Shown piece by piece: positions 41,600-51,358 of a stretch of DNA of 64,000 nucleotides (the stretch's first letter is position 1; each line of letters starts with the position of its first letter). The notes beneath the pieces are model-generated. The model ran no database searches and was not told the origin of the DNA. It worked only from the letters and a program-made list of their open reading frames with translations. Source of the stretch: Tritrichomonas musculus. Taxonomy: Eukaryota; Parabasalia; Tritrichomonadida; Tritrichomonadidae. Made by a program: the position numbers and the translations under genes. The stretch lies in contig JAPFFF010000004.1 of NCBI GenBank assembly GCA_039105265.1, positions 6,677,501-6,741,500 of the forward strand, written 5' to 3'.

Positions 41600-41971
41600 T
41601 TTCAATTACAAATCGATAAATAAACAAAACCCCTCCATTACCGTTTACTATTTTATATCCCTTGATATATTTTCCTAATCTATGATTTTTTTTCTAAACT
41701 GTCAGTGATAATTTTATTTTGCATATTATTAAATTTTCAACAGACAAGCAAATGAATATTCATCAAATATTAAGGTGTTTTATAATGCAAAATAAAAATC
41801 AAAATTGCTTAGATGGAACTTAATTAATTCAAATTTACAGATGTATCGAATGGAATTTTTGACTTTCAATGCAACATTCATGAAATTTCATAATCATCAT
41901 TTTTTCTAAGTTCAATATAATAGGATCTTTAACTTATTTAATCATAAAAATCAATATATTTGTGATATATA
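41600..41971. other. AT-rich spacer
   Basis: Downstream of the pseudokinase; nothing recognised. Confidence 0.35.
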
Positions 41972-42300
41972 AAAATTGTTTTTGAAAATCCAAGCTTGGA
42001 TTTATTTGATTATTCTACTAAGAATAGATAAATAAAATATATATTTATGATGGAAATTAAAAATATTTTGAAAGTTGAAGAGAATATAATTTACACTCCT
42101 TATGATATTTTATTTGGTCGAATTAATATCGAAAAAATATGCGAGCCTCTAATAAAAGAAAATGTATTGATGAACATTGGAAAATCTTTTTTTGATGGCT
42201 TTGGCCTTGATATTTTTAATTTTTATATTGATATTTTGTTTGGATATAATTGAATTTATCCTTGAGAAAATTTTCGCAGCTAAAGACCTAGAAAAAAATA
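41972..42300 (+). pseudogene. Copy of the 3' end of the kinase-Sel1 locus
   Basis: Matches about 38618-38925, the last 80 codons and 3' flank of the neighbouring decayed gene: shared 'ATTGTTTTTGAAAATCCAAG', 'ATATATTTATGATGGAAATT' and 'GGTCGAATTAATATCGAAAA', with roughly nine bases in ten the same. It carries small indels and an early stop (the codon after 'KNR' is TAA). A 68-codon frame remains at 42047-42253. The two copies flank the pseudokinase gene in the same orientation. Confidence 0.85.
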
Positions 42301-42466
42301 TTGTGCACACCAGAATAACCCAGTTGTATTTAATTCGTTTATTATTACCAATAAAAAAAAAAAAAAAAGGATTAAAAAAAAAAAAAAAAGGAATTAATAA
42401 AAATAATATTCTTTATTCATATATTAAATTCTATATCTATAAAATGTTCTAAAATTTACTTTCTAT
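42301..42466. other. Homopolymer-rich spacer
   Basis: Two A-runs of about 16 bases separated by GGATT, then the 3' flank of the CH-domain gene. Confidence 0.4.
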
Positions 42467-45400
42467 TTAAACAAAGTTGGATTTGCTTTGGCGAACTCCT
42501 CCCTTTGGATCGGTGAGTGTGTCATCAACGACATCATCGATATCAACTAATCCTTTCTTATAACGTTCGATCAAGTTCATTAAGTCATCGTGATCCTTCT
42601 TTGCCTTGAGGATTGTATCGCCCAATTGTTTCCTTAAGCGTTCAATTTCAGCAGAAAGTTTATCATGGTCAGCCTTAGCATTCTTTTGTGTTTCGGCGAG
42701 TAATTTCTTAAGACGTTCGATTTCAGCAGAGAGGTCGTCATGATCCTTCTTGGCCTTTTGTTGAGTTTCAGCGAGTAATTTCTTAAGACGTTCAATTTCA
42801 GCCAAGTACTTGTTGCCGTCTTCTTGTGCCTTTCTAAGAGCGTCAGCCAATTGTTTCTTAAGGCGTTCAATTTCAGCGGAAAGTTTGTCGTGATCAGCTT
42901 TAGCATCGGCCTTGGCCTTGTCCATTTGTTGGCAAAGTTTAGCGTGATCAGCAGCTGCATCTTTCTTAGTTTGTTCGATTGAAGCAACGAGTTTGTCGTG
43001 GTCAGCTTTGGCTCTTGATTCTGCTTCAGCCAATGCCTTCTTTAAGCGTTCAATTTCAGCTGTGAGTTGTGCGTGATCAGCAGCAGCATCCTTCTTAAGA
43101 TGGTCAATTTCAGCAGTGAGTTTGTCGTGTTCTTCTTTAGCACGTTGTTGTGTTGTTGCCAATGTTGTTGTGAGTTGTGAATTCTTGGCGGTTGCATCGG
43201 CCAATGATTTCTTGAGATTTGCAATTTCAGCAGCGAGTTTGGTGTGATCAGTAGCTGCATCTTTCTTGAGTTTCTCGATTTGTGCGCAAAGAGAATCATG
43301 ATCTGCTTTGGCGGCCTTTTGTGTATCAGCGAGTGTCTTCTTAACTTCATTGCAACGAGCTTCTGAATCAGCAAGAGCTTTCTTAAGGTGATCGATTTCG
43401 CCGTTGAGATTGTTGATTTGTGTTTGTGCTTCATTTCTGACACGTTCAACTTCATGTGCAAGATTGTCATGATCAGCTTGTGCATCCTTTCTCATCTTCT
43501 CGATTTCTGCATTGAATCGGGCTTGGTCAGCCTGTGCTTGCTTCTGTGCCGCAGCCAATTGATTTGTAAGTTGGTTCTTCTGTGCAACAGCATCGGCCAA
43601 TTGTCCCTTGAGGTTGTCGATTTGGCTGTTGAGGTTGTTGATTTGGACTTGTGCGTCGTTCTTGATCTTGTCCATTTGGCCAACGAGGTTGTTGTGATCA
43701 TCTTGTGCACGCTTCTCTGTTTCTTGGACAGTTGTTCTTAATTCGTTGCAATGGTTTTCGGATTCAGATAATTGTTGTTTCATGTGGTCAATTTCGCCGC
43801 ATAAGTTGGCGTGATCAGCGGCAGCAGCATTCTTGACATTGTCGATTTCAGCAGTAAGTCTGTCGTGGTCTGCTTTAGCTTGTTGTTCGGCTGAAGCAAG
43901 CTTGTTAGAAAGATCATTCTTTTGTGATTCGGATGTTGATAATGCGCTTCTTAATTTGTCAATTTCTCCATTAAGGCGGCTTTGTTCATTTTGTGCATCA
44001 TTCCTAACTTTGTCAATTTCACCGCAAAGTTTGGCACGTTCAGCAGCAGCGTCTCTCTTGACGTTCTCCATTTGTGCACTAAGGTTATCGTGATCAGCTT
44101 TAGCACGTTGTTGTTGGTCAGAAAGTGATGTTCTTAATTCATTGCAATGAGCTTCTGAATCAGCCAATAATTGTTTGTGATGATTGATTTCATTTGAAAG
44201 GTTGTCGTGATCAGATTGTGCAGCATTCTTAACGCGTGCAATTTCGGTGTTGAATGTTGCTTTTTGTGTATCGGCATCCTTCTTCATTTGTTCAATTTGT
44301 TGTGTGAAAGCAGCATGATCTTGTTGTGCCTTTTGTTGAGCTGCAGCTAATGTCTTTGTGAGTTCTGCATTCTTGGCTTGTGCATCAGCTAATGTCTTGT
44401 TGAGGTTAGCAATGTCACCGGAAAGTTTGTCGTGTTCTGCTTTTGCGGCATTCTTAACATTGACAATTTCAGAAGCCATTTTATCGTGTTCTACTTTAGC
44501 TGCATTCTTAACGCCTTCCATGTCACTGACTAATTTGTCATGATCAGCTTTTGCAGCCTTTGTTGCATCATCGAGAGACTTTCTTAATTGATTGCAGCGT
44601 GCTTCAGATTCAGCGCATGCTTTCTTTGCATGATCAATTTCACCAGAAAGGTTGGCATGGTCAGCAGCGGCAGCTTTGTTAACACGATCAATTTCAGCTG
44701 TTAAAGCAGTATGATCGGCAGCAGCATCCTTCTTCATTTGTTCGATTGTTGCTGTAAGTTTGGCATGATCAGCAGCTGCATCTTTCTTCATTTGTTCAAT
44801 TGTAGCCGTAAGTTTGTTGTGGTCGTCTTGTGCCTTCTTTTGTGTGTCAGCTAATGTAGCAGCAACAGCATTCTTTTGTGCAATTGCATCGGCCAATTGT
44901 TTCTTAAGTGCTTCGATTTGTGCGCAAAGTTTATCGTGATCAGCTTTGGCAAGTTTTGTGTTGTCATCGATTGTCTTTCTTAATTCGTTGCAACGTGCTT
45001 CTGAGTCAGCTAATTCCTTCTTCATGTGAGCGATTTCATTGGTTAAGTTGGCATGATCAGCAGCAGCGTCTTTCTTGATTTTCTCAATTTCAGCTGAAAG
45101 TTTGTTGTGATCAGCAGCGGCATCTTTCTTCAATTGTTCAATTGTAGCTGTGAGTTTGTCATGGTCAGCTTGTGCCTTCTTTTGTGTGTCAGCTAATGTG
45201 GCAGTGACAGCATTCTTCTGTGCAACAGCATCAGCGACTTGTTTCTTAAGACCGTCGTTTTCTTTGAGCATGTTTGCATGATCAACAGCTGCATCTTTCT
45301 TGAGTTTCTCAATTTGTGCGCAAAGCCCATCGTGATCTTCTTTGGCACGTTGTTGTGTTTCTGTGACTGTGCTTCTCAATTCATTGCAACGAGCTTCTGA

Positions 45401-47569
45401 ATCAGACAATTGTTTCTGGAGATGACTGATTTCACCATTAAGATTGTCAACTTGTGATTGCGATTCTTTTCTGATACGATCAATTTCAGCACTGAGGCTG
45501 TCACGTTCTTGTTGTGCTCTCTTTTGTTCATCGGCAAGTTGGGCAGTGAGGTCGTTCTTTTGTGAGACAGTGTCAGCCAATTCACGCTTTAAGCGTTCAA
45601 TTTCAGATGCTAATTTATCGTGATCTGTCTGTGCATCCTGCTTCATTTGGTCGATTGTTTGTGAGAGTTTGTCGTGATCAACTCTTGCATTTTGTTGTTC
45701 TTGTGATAACTTGTTGTAAAGGTCGTTTGCACGAGCTTCTGAATCAGCCAAATCTTTCTTCAATTGTTCAATTTCAGAGGCAAGATTGTCATGATCGAAT
45801 TTTGCATCTCTTGTGAGACGTTCGATTGTTTGTGAGAGGTTTTCATGATCGTTTCTTGCACTTTCTTGTGCTTCAAGTAATGAATGCTTAAGACGATCAT
45901 TTTCAGTTTGTATACCATCTTGAACTTTTTGTGCATTATGTTGTGTTTCGTTTAATTGTTGTGTTAAACGTTGGATTTCGGTTTCAAGATGTTCTCTTGA
46001 TACAACTTCATGTTGATAACGTGATTCAATGTCGGATTTCTCACGTGCAATACGATAAGCTTCATCTTTTTCACGTTGAAGTTGGTCGGCCTTTTCACGT
46101 GCTTCTTGTTCGGCCTTTTGTTTAGCAACTCTTTCTGCTTCTGCAAGTCTTTCAGCTTCAGCTTTTTCTTTGGCTAAACGTTCTTGATCTGCCTTTTCAC
46201 GAGCAAGTTTTTCTTGTCCAAGTCTACGTTGAAGAACTCTTCTTTCTTCTGCTTTTGCATCGGCTGCTGCCTTTTCTTTAGCAAGACGTAATGCTTCGGC
46301 CTTTTCACGTGCTAAACGTTGTTGTTCTGCACGTTCAATTGCTTGACGTTCTTGTTCAGCTTTTTGACGTTGGATTCTTTCTTTTTCAGCTCTGGCTTGT
46401 GCTTCGGCTCTTTCTTTGGCAATTCTGTCTTGTTCAGCACGTTCACGTTGGATTCTTTCTTGCTCGATCTTTTGACGTTGGATTCTTTGTGTTTCTTCTT
46501 GTTGGTGAATTACACGTTGTTGTTCGGCCTTTTGTTTGGCAATTCTGTCAGCTTCTGCCTTTTCGCGAGCAATTCTTTCTTGTTCAGCTTTTTGTTTAGC
46601 AAGTCTTTCTGCTTCAGCTTTTTGTTTTGCAATTCTTTCTTGTTCAGCTTTTTGTTTAGCAAGTCTTTCAGCTTCTGCTTTTTGTTTTGCAAGAGCTTCT
46701 GCTTCTGCCTTTTGTTTGGCAAGTCTTTCTGCTTCTTCTTTTGCATGTGTGTCAACTTTTGTTTCAGTGACAACTGTCTTTGTTTCAACTTTTGTTTCTT
46801 TAACAACTGGAGCTGGTGCTGGTGCTGGCTTTGGTGCTGGAGCTGGTGCAGCCTTTAAGTTATCAAGAACAACTTTGGCGGCAGCAAGTTGTGTAAGAAG
46901 TGTCTTTTCATCAACATTTCCGTTCTGTTCTGCAAGATCGTCTGGATAAACGAAAACTGTGATTCCGAGTTCTTTCATAACATCAACTGCAAGTTGTGCA
47001 TTGTGATCTGCATCTTGTGGATTAAGTTTGTAATAGTTGATTTTGTCTGGAACGTATGAATCTAATAAAGCGCACATTGATAATCCGTATGGTTGGAATT
47101 TTGTGATATTTGGATAATTAGAAGTACGGCCAATTGCCCATTCAAGAAGAGCATTCTTGGCTGGTTTCTTAGCTGGGCTATTGTTATCTTTATCTTCTGT
47201 AACTGCGTTTCCGATTGAATAATGTAAAATAAGTGACCAGACATATCCTAAAATAAGTTTTTCATTGTTATCATTAACATCTTTACCTGAAATACCAATA
47301 AGTTTGACACCATCTTTTGTGAACATGTCAACTGATAAATCACAGTTCATAACTTGATCAACATTTCGCTTTGGTTCTTTTTTCCATGGTCTTGGGGTAT
47401 CTTTTTTAGTTAAAACTTTTGCAAGCTCGACAAGAGCAACACCATTTGATAAATCTTTAGTAATATCTCCTACTTCTGGAGCTGCATTGTTAAGATGAGC
47501 ATTGACCCATCGTGTGAAAACTTTCTTTTGGAGTGGGACCCAATCGTTGTTAACTTTTGTAAGACTCAT
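42467..47569 (-). CDS. Tandem calponin-homology, very long coiled-coil protein
   Basis: 1700 residues, uninterrupted. Residues 1-235 form a pair of calponin-homology (CH) domains of the actin-binding type: 'VFTRWVNAHL' then 'DLSNGVALVELAKVL' in the first, 'ALLEWAIGRT' and 'YGLSMCALLDSYVPDKINY' in the second. A Pro/Ala linker follows (about 240-256, 'APAPAPKPAPAPAP'). Residues about 275-490 are Ala/Glu/Lys/Arg-rich heptads ('AERLAKQKAEQERIAKQKAE'). From there to about 1675 runs a repetitive coiled coil of 'DHDKLSAEIERLKK'-type units. The tail is short ('KGGVRQSKSNFV'). The layout fits an actin-binding cytoskeletal cross-linker of the alpha-actinin or filamin class with an unusually long rod. 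Codon choice is less AT-biased than in its neighbours, as expected for a strongly expressed gene. Many antisense frames here are shadows of the repeats. Confidence 0.9.
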   Translation of the reverse strand: MSLTKVNNDWVPLQKKVFTRWVNAHLNNAAPEVGDITKDLSNGVALVELAKVLTKKDTPRPWKKEPKRNVDQVMNCDLSVDMFTKDGVKLIGISGKDVNDNNEKLILGYVWSLILHYSIGNAVTEDKDNNSPAKKPAKNALLEWAIGRTSNYPNITKFQPYGLSMCALLDSYVPDKINYYKLNPQDADHNAQLAVDVMKELGITVFVYPDDLAEQNGNVDEKTLLTQLAAAKVVLDNLKAAPAPAPKPAPAPAPVVKETKVETKTVVTETKVDTHAKEEAERLAKQKAEAEALAKQKAEAERLAKQKAEQERIAKQKAEAERLAKQKAEQERIAREKAEADRIAKQKAEQQRVIHQQEETQRIQRQKIEQERIQRERAEQDRIAKERAEAQARAEKERIQRQKAEQERQAIERAEQQRLAREKAEALRLAKEKAAADAKAEERRVLQRRLGQEKLAREKADQERLAKEKAEAERLAEAERVAKQKAEQEAREKADQLQREKDEAYRIAREKSDIESRYQHEVVSREHLETEIQRLTQQLNETQHNAQKVQDGIQTENDRLKHSLLEAQESARNDHENLSQTIERLTRDAKFDHDNLASEIEQLKKDLADSEARANDLYNKLSQEQQNARVDHDKLSQTIDQMKQDAQTDHDKLASEIERLKRELADTVSQKNDLTAQLADEQKRAQQERDSLSAEIDRIRKESQSQVDNLNGEISHLQKQLSDSEARCNELRSTVTETQQRAKEDHDGLCAQIEKLKKDAAVDHANMLKENDGLKKQVADAVAQKNAVTATLADTQKKAQADHDKLTATIEQLKKDAAADHNKLSAEIEKIKKDAAADHANLTNEIAHMKKELADSEARCNELRKTIDDNTKLAKADHDKLCAQIEALKKQLADAIAQKNAVAATLADTQKKAQDDHNKLTATIEQMKKDAAADHAKLTATIEQMKKDAAADHTALTAEIDRVNKAAAADHANLSGEIDHAKKACAESEARCNQLRKSLDDATKAAKADHDKLVSDMEGVKNAAKVEHDKMASEIVNVKNAAKAEHDKLSGDIANLNKTLADAQAKNAELTKTLAAAQQKAQQDHAAFTQQIEQMKKDADTQKATFNTEIARVKNAAQSDHDNLSNEINHHKQLLADSEAHCNELRTSLSDQQQRAKADHDNLSAQMENVKRDAAAERAKLCGEIDKVRNDAQNEQSRLNGEIDKLRSALSTSESQKNDLSNKLASAEQQAKADHDRLTAEIDNVKNAAAADHANLCGEIDHMKQQLSESENHCNELRTTVQETEKRAQDDHNNLVGQMDKIKNDAQVQINNLNSQIDNLKGQLADAVAQKNQLTNQLAAAQKQAQADQARFNAEIEKMRKDAQADHDNLAHEVERVRNEAQTQINNLNGEIDHLKKALADSEARCNEVKKTLADTQKAAKADHDSLCAQIEKLKKDAATDHTKLAAEIANLKKSLADATAKNSQLTTTLATTQQRAKEEHDKLTAEIDHLKKDAAADHAQLTAEIERLKKALAEAESRAKADHDKLVASIEQTKKDAAADHAKLCQQMDKAKADAKADHDKLSAEIERLKKQLADALRKAQEDGNKYLAEIERLKKLLAETQQKAKKDHDDLSAEIERLKKLLAETQKNAKADHDKLSAEIERLRKQLGDTILKAKKDHDDLMNLIERYKKGLVDIDDVVDDTLTDPKGGVRQSKSNFV

Positions 47570-47865
47570 TTGTATTTAGTTTGTTTGTTTTTAAAAAATG
47601 AAATGAAGGAATAGCATTTTTGATCAAAAACATTAATTTCTGCTAAATAAAAAAAAATTGAATTTGTCAATTCAATTTTTTCAAATTATTATTTTTATTA
47701 TTTTATAATTGAGATGTTATCTATTTATCTAATTCAATTTGAAATAAAATTGTATATCCTTGATATCTTATGATTTTCTGATATCCCTTAAATAATCTTC
47801 CCAAATATCTGATGTTGAATTTAATTGTTTTAAATTGCTTTCAATAATTTTACTAACCATCTATT
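47570..47865. other. Promoter side of the CH-domain gene
   Basis: AT-rich; presumably contains the CH-gene promoter. No specific signal I can defend. Confidence 0.35.
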
Positions 47866-48714
47866 TTATTCGTTTTTAAGATTAATAATTTTGGTTTTAA
47901 GTGGAAATGCATTATTACCGACCAAAATAGTAGAAGATTGTATTAACACTTGTTCAAGTGATGAACAATTAATAAAAGATGACTTCCCAATTGAAGCAAC
48001 TGAAGGAGGGATTACGATTTGTTTTAGATTTTCACAATCAGAAAAAGAAAATTCTCCAATTGATTCCATTGATGGAGGAAATACTATTTCAGAAAGAGAC
48101 AAGCACTTCTCAAATGCGTGGTCTCCTATTGAAACTAAATTATTAGGAAATGTTATATGAGAAAGTGATGAGCACTCAAAGAAAGCATAGTTTCCTATTG
48201 ATTTCAATGAATTGGGAAATGTTATATGAGAAAGTGATGAGCAGCCAAAAAAAGAACTATATCCAATATTAATTATATTAGATTCTTCTGAAAAAAATGC
48301 TTCTTCAAGCATTGAACAATCATAAAAAGCGCTGAATCCAATCATTTCAACAGACGAAGGGACTTCAATTCGCTTCAATGATGTGCACTCACTGAAAACA
48401 TAGTTGCCGAGTGATTTCAATGAATTTGGAAGCGAAATCTCGCACAACGAATAGCATCTGTAGAAAGCGTTGTCGCCAATTGACAACAATGACGATGAGA
48501 GCGTCACTTTTGTGAGAGAAGTGCAGCCTTCAAATGCGCCTTTTTCTATCGTTGTGACTGATTTTGGTACTGAAATTTCGGTCAATGAAAGGCAGCCTTT
48601 GAAAGCATCATTTCCGATTCCTTTAATGTTTATTAAATAGTCAACTAATTCAAAATTTCTTTTATCTGCAGCAGCACATAAAGGAGTTTTATTTGAAGAA
48701 CTGATTTTAAAACA
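47866..48714 (-). CDS. BspA-like LRR part of a probable ankyrin-LRR gene
   Basis: The frame is open from 48714 to the stop at 47866. It begins with an ankyrin-type unit ('NKTPLCAAADKRNFELVDYL') and passes straight into LRR_5 repeats ('IGNDAFKGCLSLTEISVPKS', 'SIGDNAFYRCYSLCEISLP', and so on, about nine repeats), ending 'IINLKNE'. It has no good start codon of its own: the ankyrin start is headless, so the frame is probably the 3' part of the ORF at 48784-49917. Ankyrin proteins with C-terminal BspA-like repeats are known in trichomonads. Confidence 0.75.
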   Translation of the reverse strand, partial: CFKISSSNKTPLCAAADKRNFELVDYLINIKGIGNDAFKGCLSLTEISVPKSVTTIEKGAFEGCTSLTKVTLSSSLLSIGDNAFYRCYSLCEISLPNSLKSLGNYVFSECTSLKRIEVPSSVEMIGFSAFYDCSMLEEAFFSEESNIINIGYSSFFGCSSLSHITFPNSLKSIGNYAFFECSSLSHITFPNNLVSIGDHAFEKCLSLSEIVFPPSMESIGEFSFSDCENLKQIVIPPSVASIGKSSFINCSSLEQVLIQSSTILVGNNAFPLKTKIINLKNE

Positions 48715-48783
48715 TCATTGAAAATCAATCTAAATTTTATCAATGAAAATTTTGAAAATTTTATTAAATTTTTTTTTTAAATT

Positions 48784-49917
48784 TTATGAATGAAATTTAG
48801 TTTGATGAATGTCATTAAAACAAAAAAATTGATTTACTTTTATTTTATAGTTGATATCAATATTGAATTCTCTTGTTAAATGCTTAACAATTTCGAAGTG
48901 GTTATACTTGCACAAGCAATAAAAAGCAAATTTATTCGTCAAATCATCTGGAAAATAGAAATAATTACGATAATGAATACTCTGTGGAAAAACGGTTTGA
49001 CAATCTTGCTGTTGGTTAGCCTTATTCATAAAATACTCGATGAGCTCATTGTGATGACATTTTATTGATTCAATCAGGCATTCTTTCAAGAGATTCTCAT
49101 TTGAATTAAATGGAACTTTTTCTTCAAGAAAATGAATCAATTCAGAATTGCAGCCATGAACAGCGCAAGCAAACAATGATGGATTCATAAAGGCGTTATT
49201 CATGTATAGATATTTGAAAATTTTAATTGATCCAAAAAACGCAGTGTATTCAATCAAAGTCGTTTTTCTCTTTGTCAAAAATGAATTCGTTTCAAAAATT
49301 GAGGATTCAATTGGCGTGCAAAATGACACTTTTGCTTTATTGACATACGCGATGAAATCATCAATCATATCATCACGAATAAGTTGACATAAATAACTGT
49401 CATTTTCTCCAATTTTCCTTTTCTCCTCAAAATTTTCAATCATTTTCAATTCGCTCTCAATTTTTTCAATTGATTGTGAATTAATGAAACGTTTTATTTC
49501 TGGTAAAAAATATTTTTGATGCCTTTGATATATTGAATTCGCTATGTTTTGGTCAAGTATGATTATTTTTGTTTCTATCAAAAAAAGAAGAAGACGTTTG
49601 TTCGTTTTAAAAATTTCGAAAATTTCTGAATTTGAAAGAATGCGAATTTGATCTTTTATTTCAAGTAAAAGTTCTTCGAATTTTGTAAAAAAGCCAGGTA
49701 TTCTATGATGATGCTTAGAAATTGTTGAAATTAAACAAAGAAAATCATGCGCTTCATGTATATTTTCGAAAATTTTTAGTTCTGAAATATAGTTGATCAA
49801 ATGACTCAGATTTTGATTTCTATCGTTTTCAATAAAATTGGTTAAAGTTTTTTGAACACTTTCATATTTTTCTATATATTTCATCAATTGGCCATTCGCT
49901 TTTTCTTGATCAGTCAT
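48784..49917 (-). CDS. DUF3447-type ankyrin protein (N-terminal part of ankyrin-LRR gene)
   Basis: 377 codons from ATG 49917. Residues 1-180 are helical ('EAHDFLCLISTISKHH') as in the trichomonad ankyrin family with DUF3447. Ankyrin-like units follow: 'LIRDDMIDDFIAYV', 'TLIEYTAFFGSIKIFKYLYM', 'LFACAVHGCNSELIHFLEE', 'FAFYCLCKYNHFEIVKHLTR'. The frame then leaves the ankyrin pattern at 'NYKIK' and ends after 19 unrelated residues. The next ankyrin unit appears about 130 bases downstream in another frame (48714-47866). The two frames were very likely one gene; an intron or a frameshift lies between. Ankyrin repeats mediate protein contacts; target unknown. Confidence 0.75.
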   Translation of the reverse strand: MTDQEKANGQLMKYIEKYESVQKTLTNFIENDRNQNLSHLINYISELKIFENIHEAHDFLCLISTISKHHHRIPGFFTKFEELLLEIKDQIRILSNSEIFEIFKTNKRLLLFLIETKIIILDQNIANSIYQRHQKYFLPEIKRFINSQSIEKIESELKMIENFEEKRKIGENDSYLCQLIRDDMIDDFIAYVNKAKVSFCTPIESSIFETNSFLTKRKTTLIEYTAFFGSIKIFKYLYMNNAFMNPSLFACAVHGCNSELIHFLEEKVPFNSNENLLKECLIESIKCHHNELIEYFMNKANQQQDCQTVFPQSIHYRNYFYFPDDLTNKFAFYCLCKYNHFEIVKHLTREFNIDINYKIKVNQFFCFNDIHQTKFHS

Positions 49918-51358
49918 TAATATAAAATATTAAACTTTTTGAATGATTTATTAAAAAAACGAATTCTAGATTTTTTAAAGATTTATTAGGCATTTCGATT
50001 ATTTTGTAAAGTGTTCATGTTTATAAATATGTATATGTGATATAAATGAGCCAAATTGAATGTTTTAATATTTTGTTAATCAACAATATTTATATAATTA
50101 ATTGTTTTTCTATTTATTTATATTAATAAATTAATTAATCTTTGGTAATAAGAACATTTTCCTGATAAATAGGTTTTTTTTTTATTATTATTATTTGCAT
50201 CTGATATGAAATATATTTAATAAGATTTGGACTAAAAAAAAACAAATTTATTGATTAATATATATTGATATGAATAAGAAAGTACAGTTGTTTAAAAAAA
50301 AAAAAAAAGCATAGTGATAAATGTGTAAATAGATATTTGTTCAAAACTTGGTATATACTTAGTTGATTGTTTGCTATATAATTGAAATCGTTGGAATTTA
50401 AATAGGTATACGTTGTTTTTATTGAATAATTAATATTGGTCTTTTATTTGTTTGTTTTATCAATGTTTGAATACTCCACTAAAGCTTGTTAATAGTATTT
50501 GCTTTCTTTTTATTGGTATTGCAAGCAGATAATTAATTTTTACTGATTTCAAATAACCTTATCTCAAAATAAATTAATTCATTCATATCAGCATATCAAG
50601 AAACCGAATTTTGATGTTAAAATAGGAGTATGCTTAGTGATTGTTTATTTTGCTTTCTTGCAAAGCGTACTTTCGCTTGGAATGCTCAAAATGAAGCAGC
50701 ATTAAATTTCTAAATGAGAAATTTCTAATATCTTGGATTTTTTGGTAACAATACTTTATATTATAAAAGTTTAATATTTTTTAATAATGTATCAATAATT
50801 GTATAAAATATTTTTATCCATATTTTACAGATTATCCTCAAGTATATAATGGCTTAATAGCAAATCACCATTTTCAATAATAACTTACTTTTATAATTTA
50901 ATATTAATGCTATATACTTTAATTATTTAATGATATTCTTGACTCTAAAAAATTGATACACTTTAATAATATCTCTATGTTCATATTAATACCCTTAAAT
51001 ATTCAATATTTATGGTGTTTTCTAGTGCAATGAGTCAAAAAAAAAAAAAAAAAAAAAGAGACTATTATTATTAAAAGAAAATATGTGGATCTTAATTCCA
51101 TTGCCATTCCAAAAATAGTATCTATATCGCAATAAAATACTACTTTTGCTGTTACTCTCTTATTTCTAATGCCGAGAGTTGCCTTCTTGATAGAAAGCAA
51201 CATGTTGCAAATCGAAATAAAAAAAAATAAAAAAAAAATAAAAAGTTTATTTCATTAGCGAGGCAGGAGTATAAAATTTTATACATTTTTCTGACAAATT
51301 TGTAGTAATATAAAAGTAAAATATCAATTCAAAATTTGTAAAATAAAACTAGTTTGTT
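49918..51358. other. AT-rich intergenic region
   Basis: No supportable gene. A 66-codon minus-strand frame at 51003-51203 ends in a Phe run from a homopolymer and matches nothing I know. A perfect 12-bp palindrome GCAACATGTTGC lies at 51197-51208. Confidence 0.45.

Noticed and set aside
42634-46949. Many long frames on both strands across the CH-domain coiled-coil gene
   Set aside because: They are shadows of the repetitive coiled-coil coding sequence, and none has a recognisable product.
48714-48850. Canonical trichomonad intron (GTATGT...ACTAACACACAG)
   Set aside because: The conserved branch/acceptor motif is not present; only a weak GT...AG pair with a poor phase is seen.
51003-51203. 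66-codon minus-strand ORF
   Set aside because: Poly-Phe comes from an A-run, and there is no family or codon evidence.
51197-51208. Perfect 12-bp palindrome GCAACATGTTGC
   Set aside because: Short palindromes of this length occur by chance, and nothing else marks the site.
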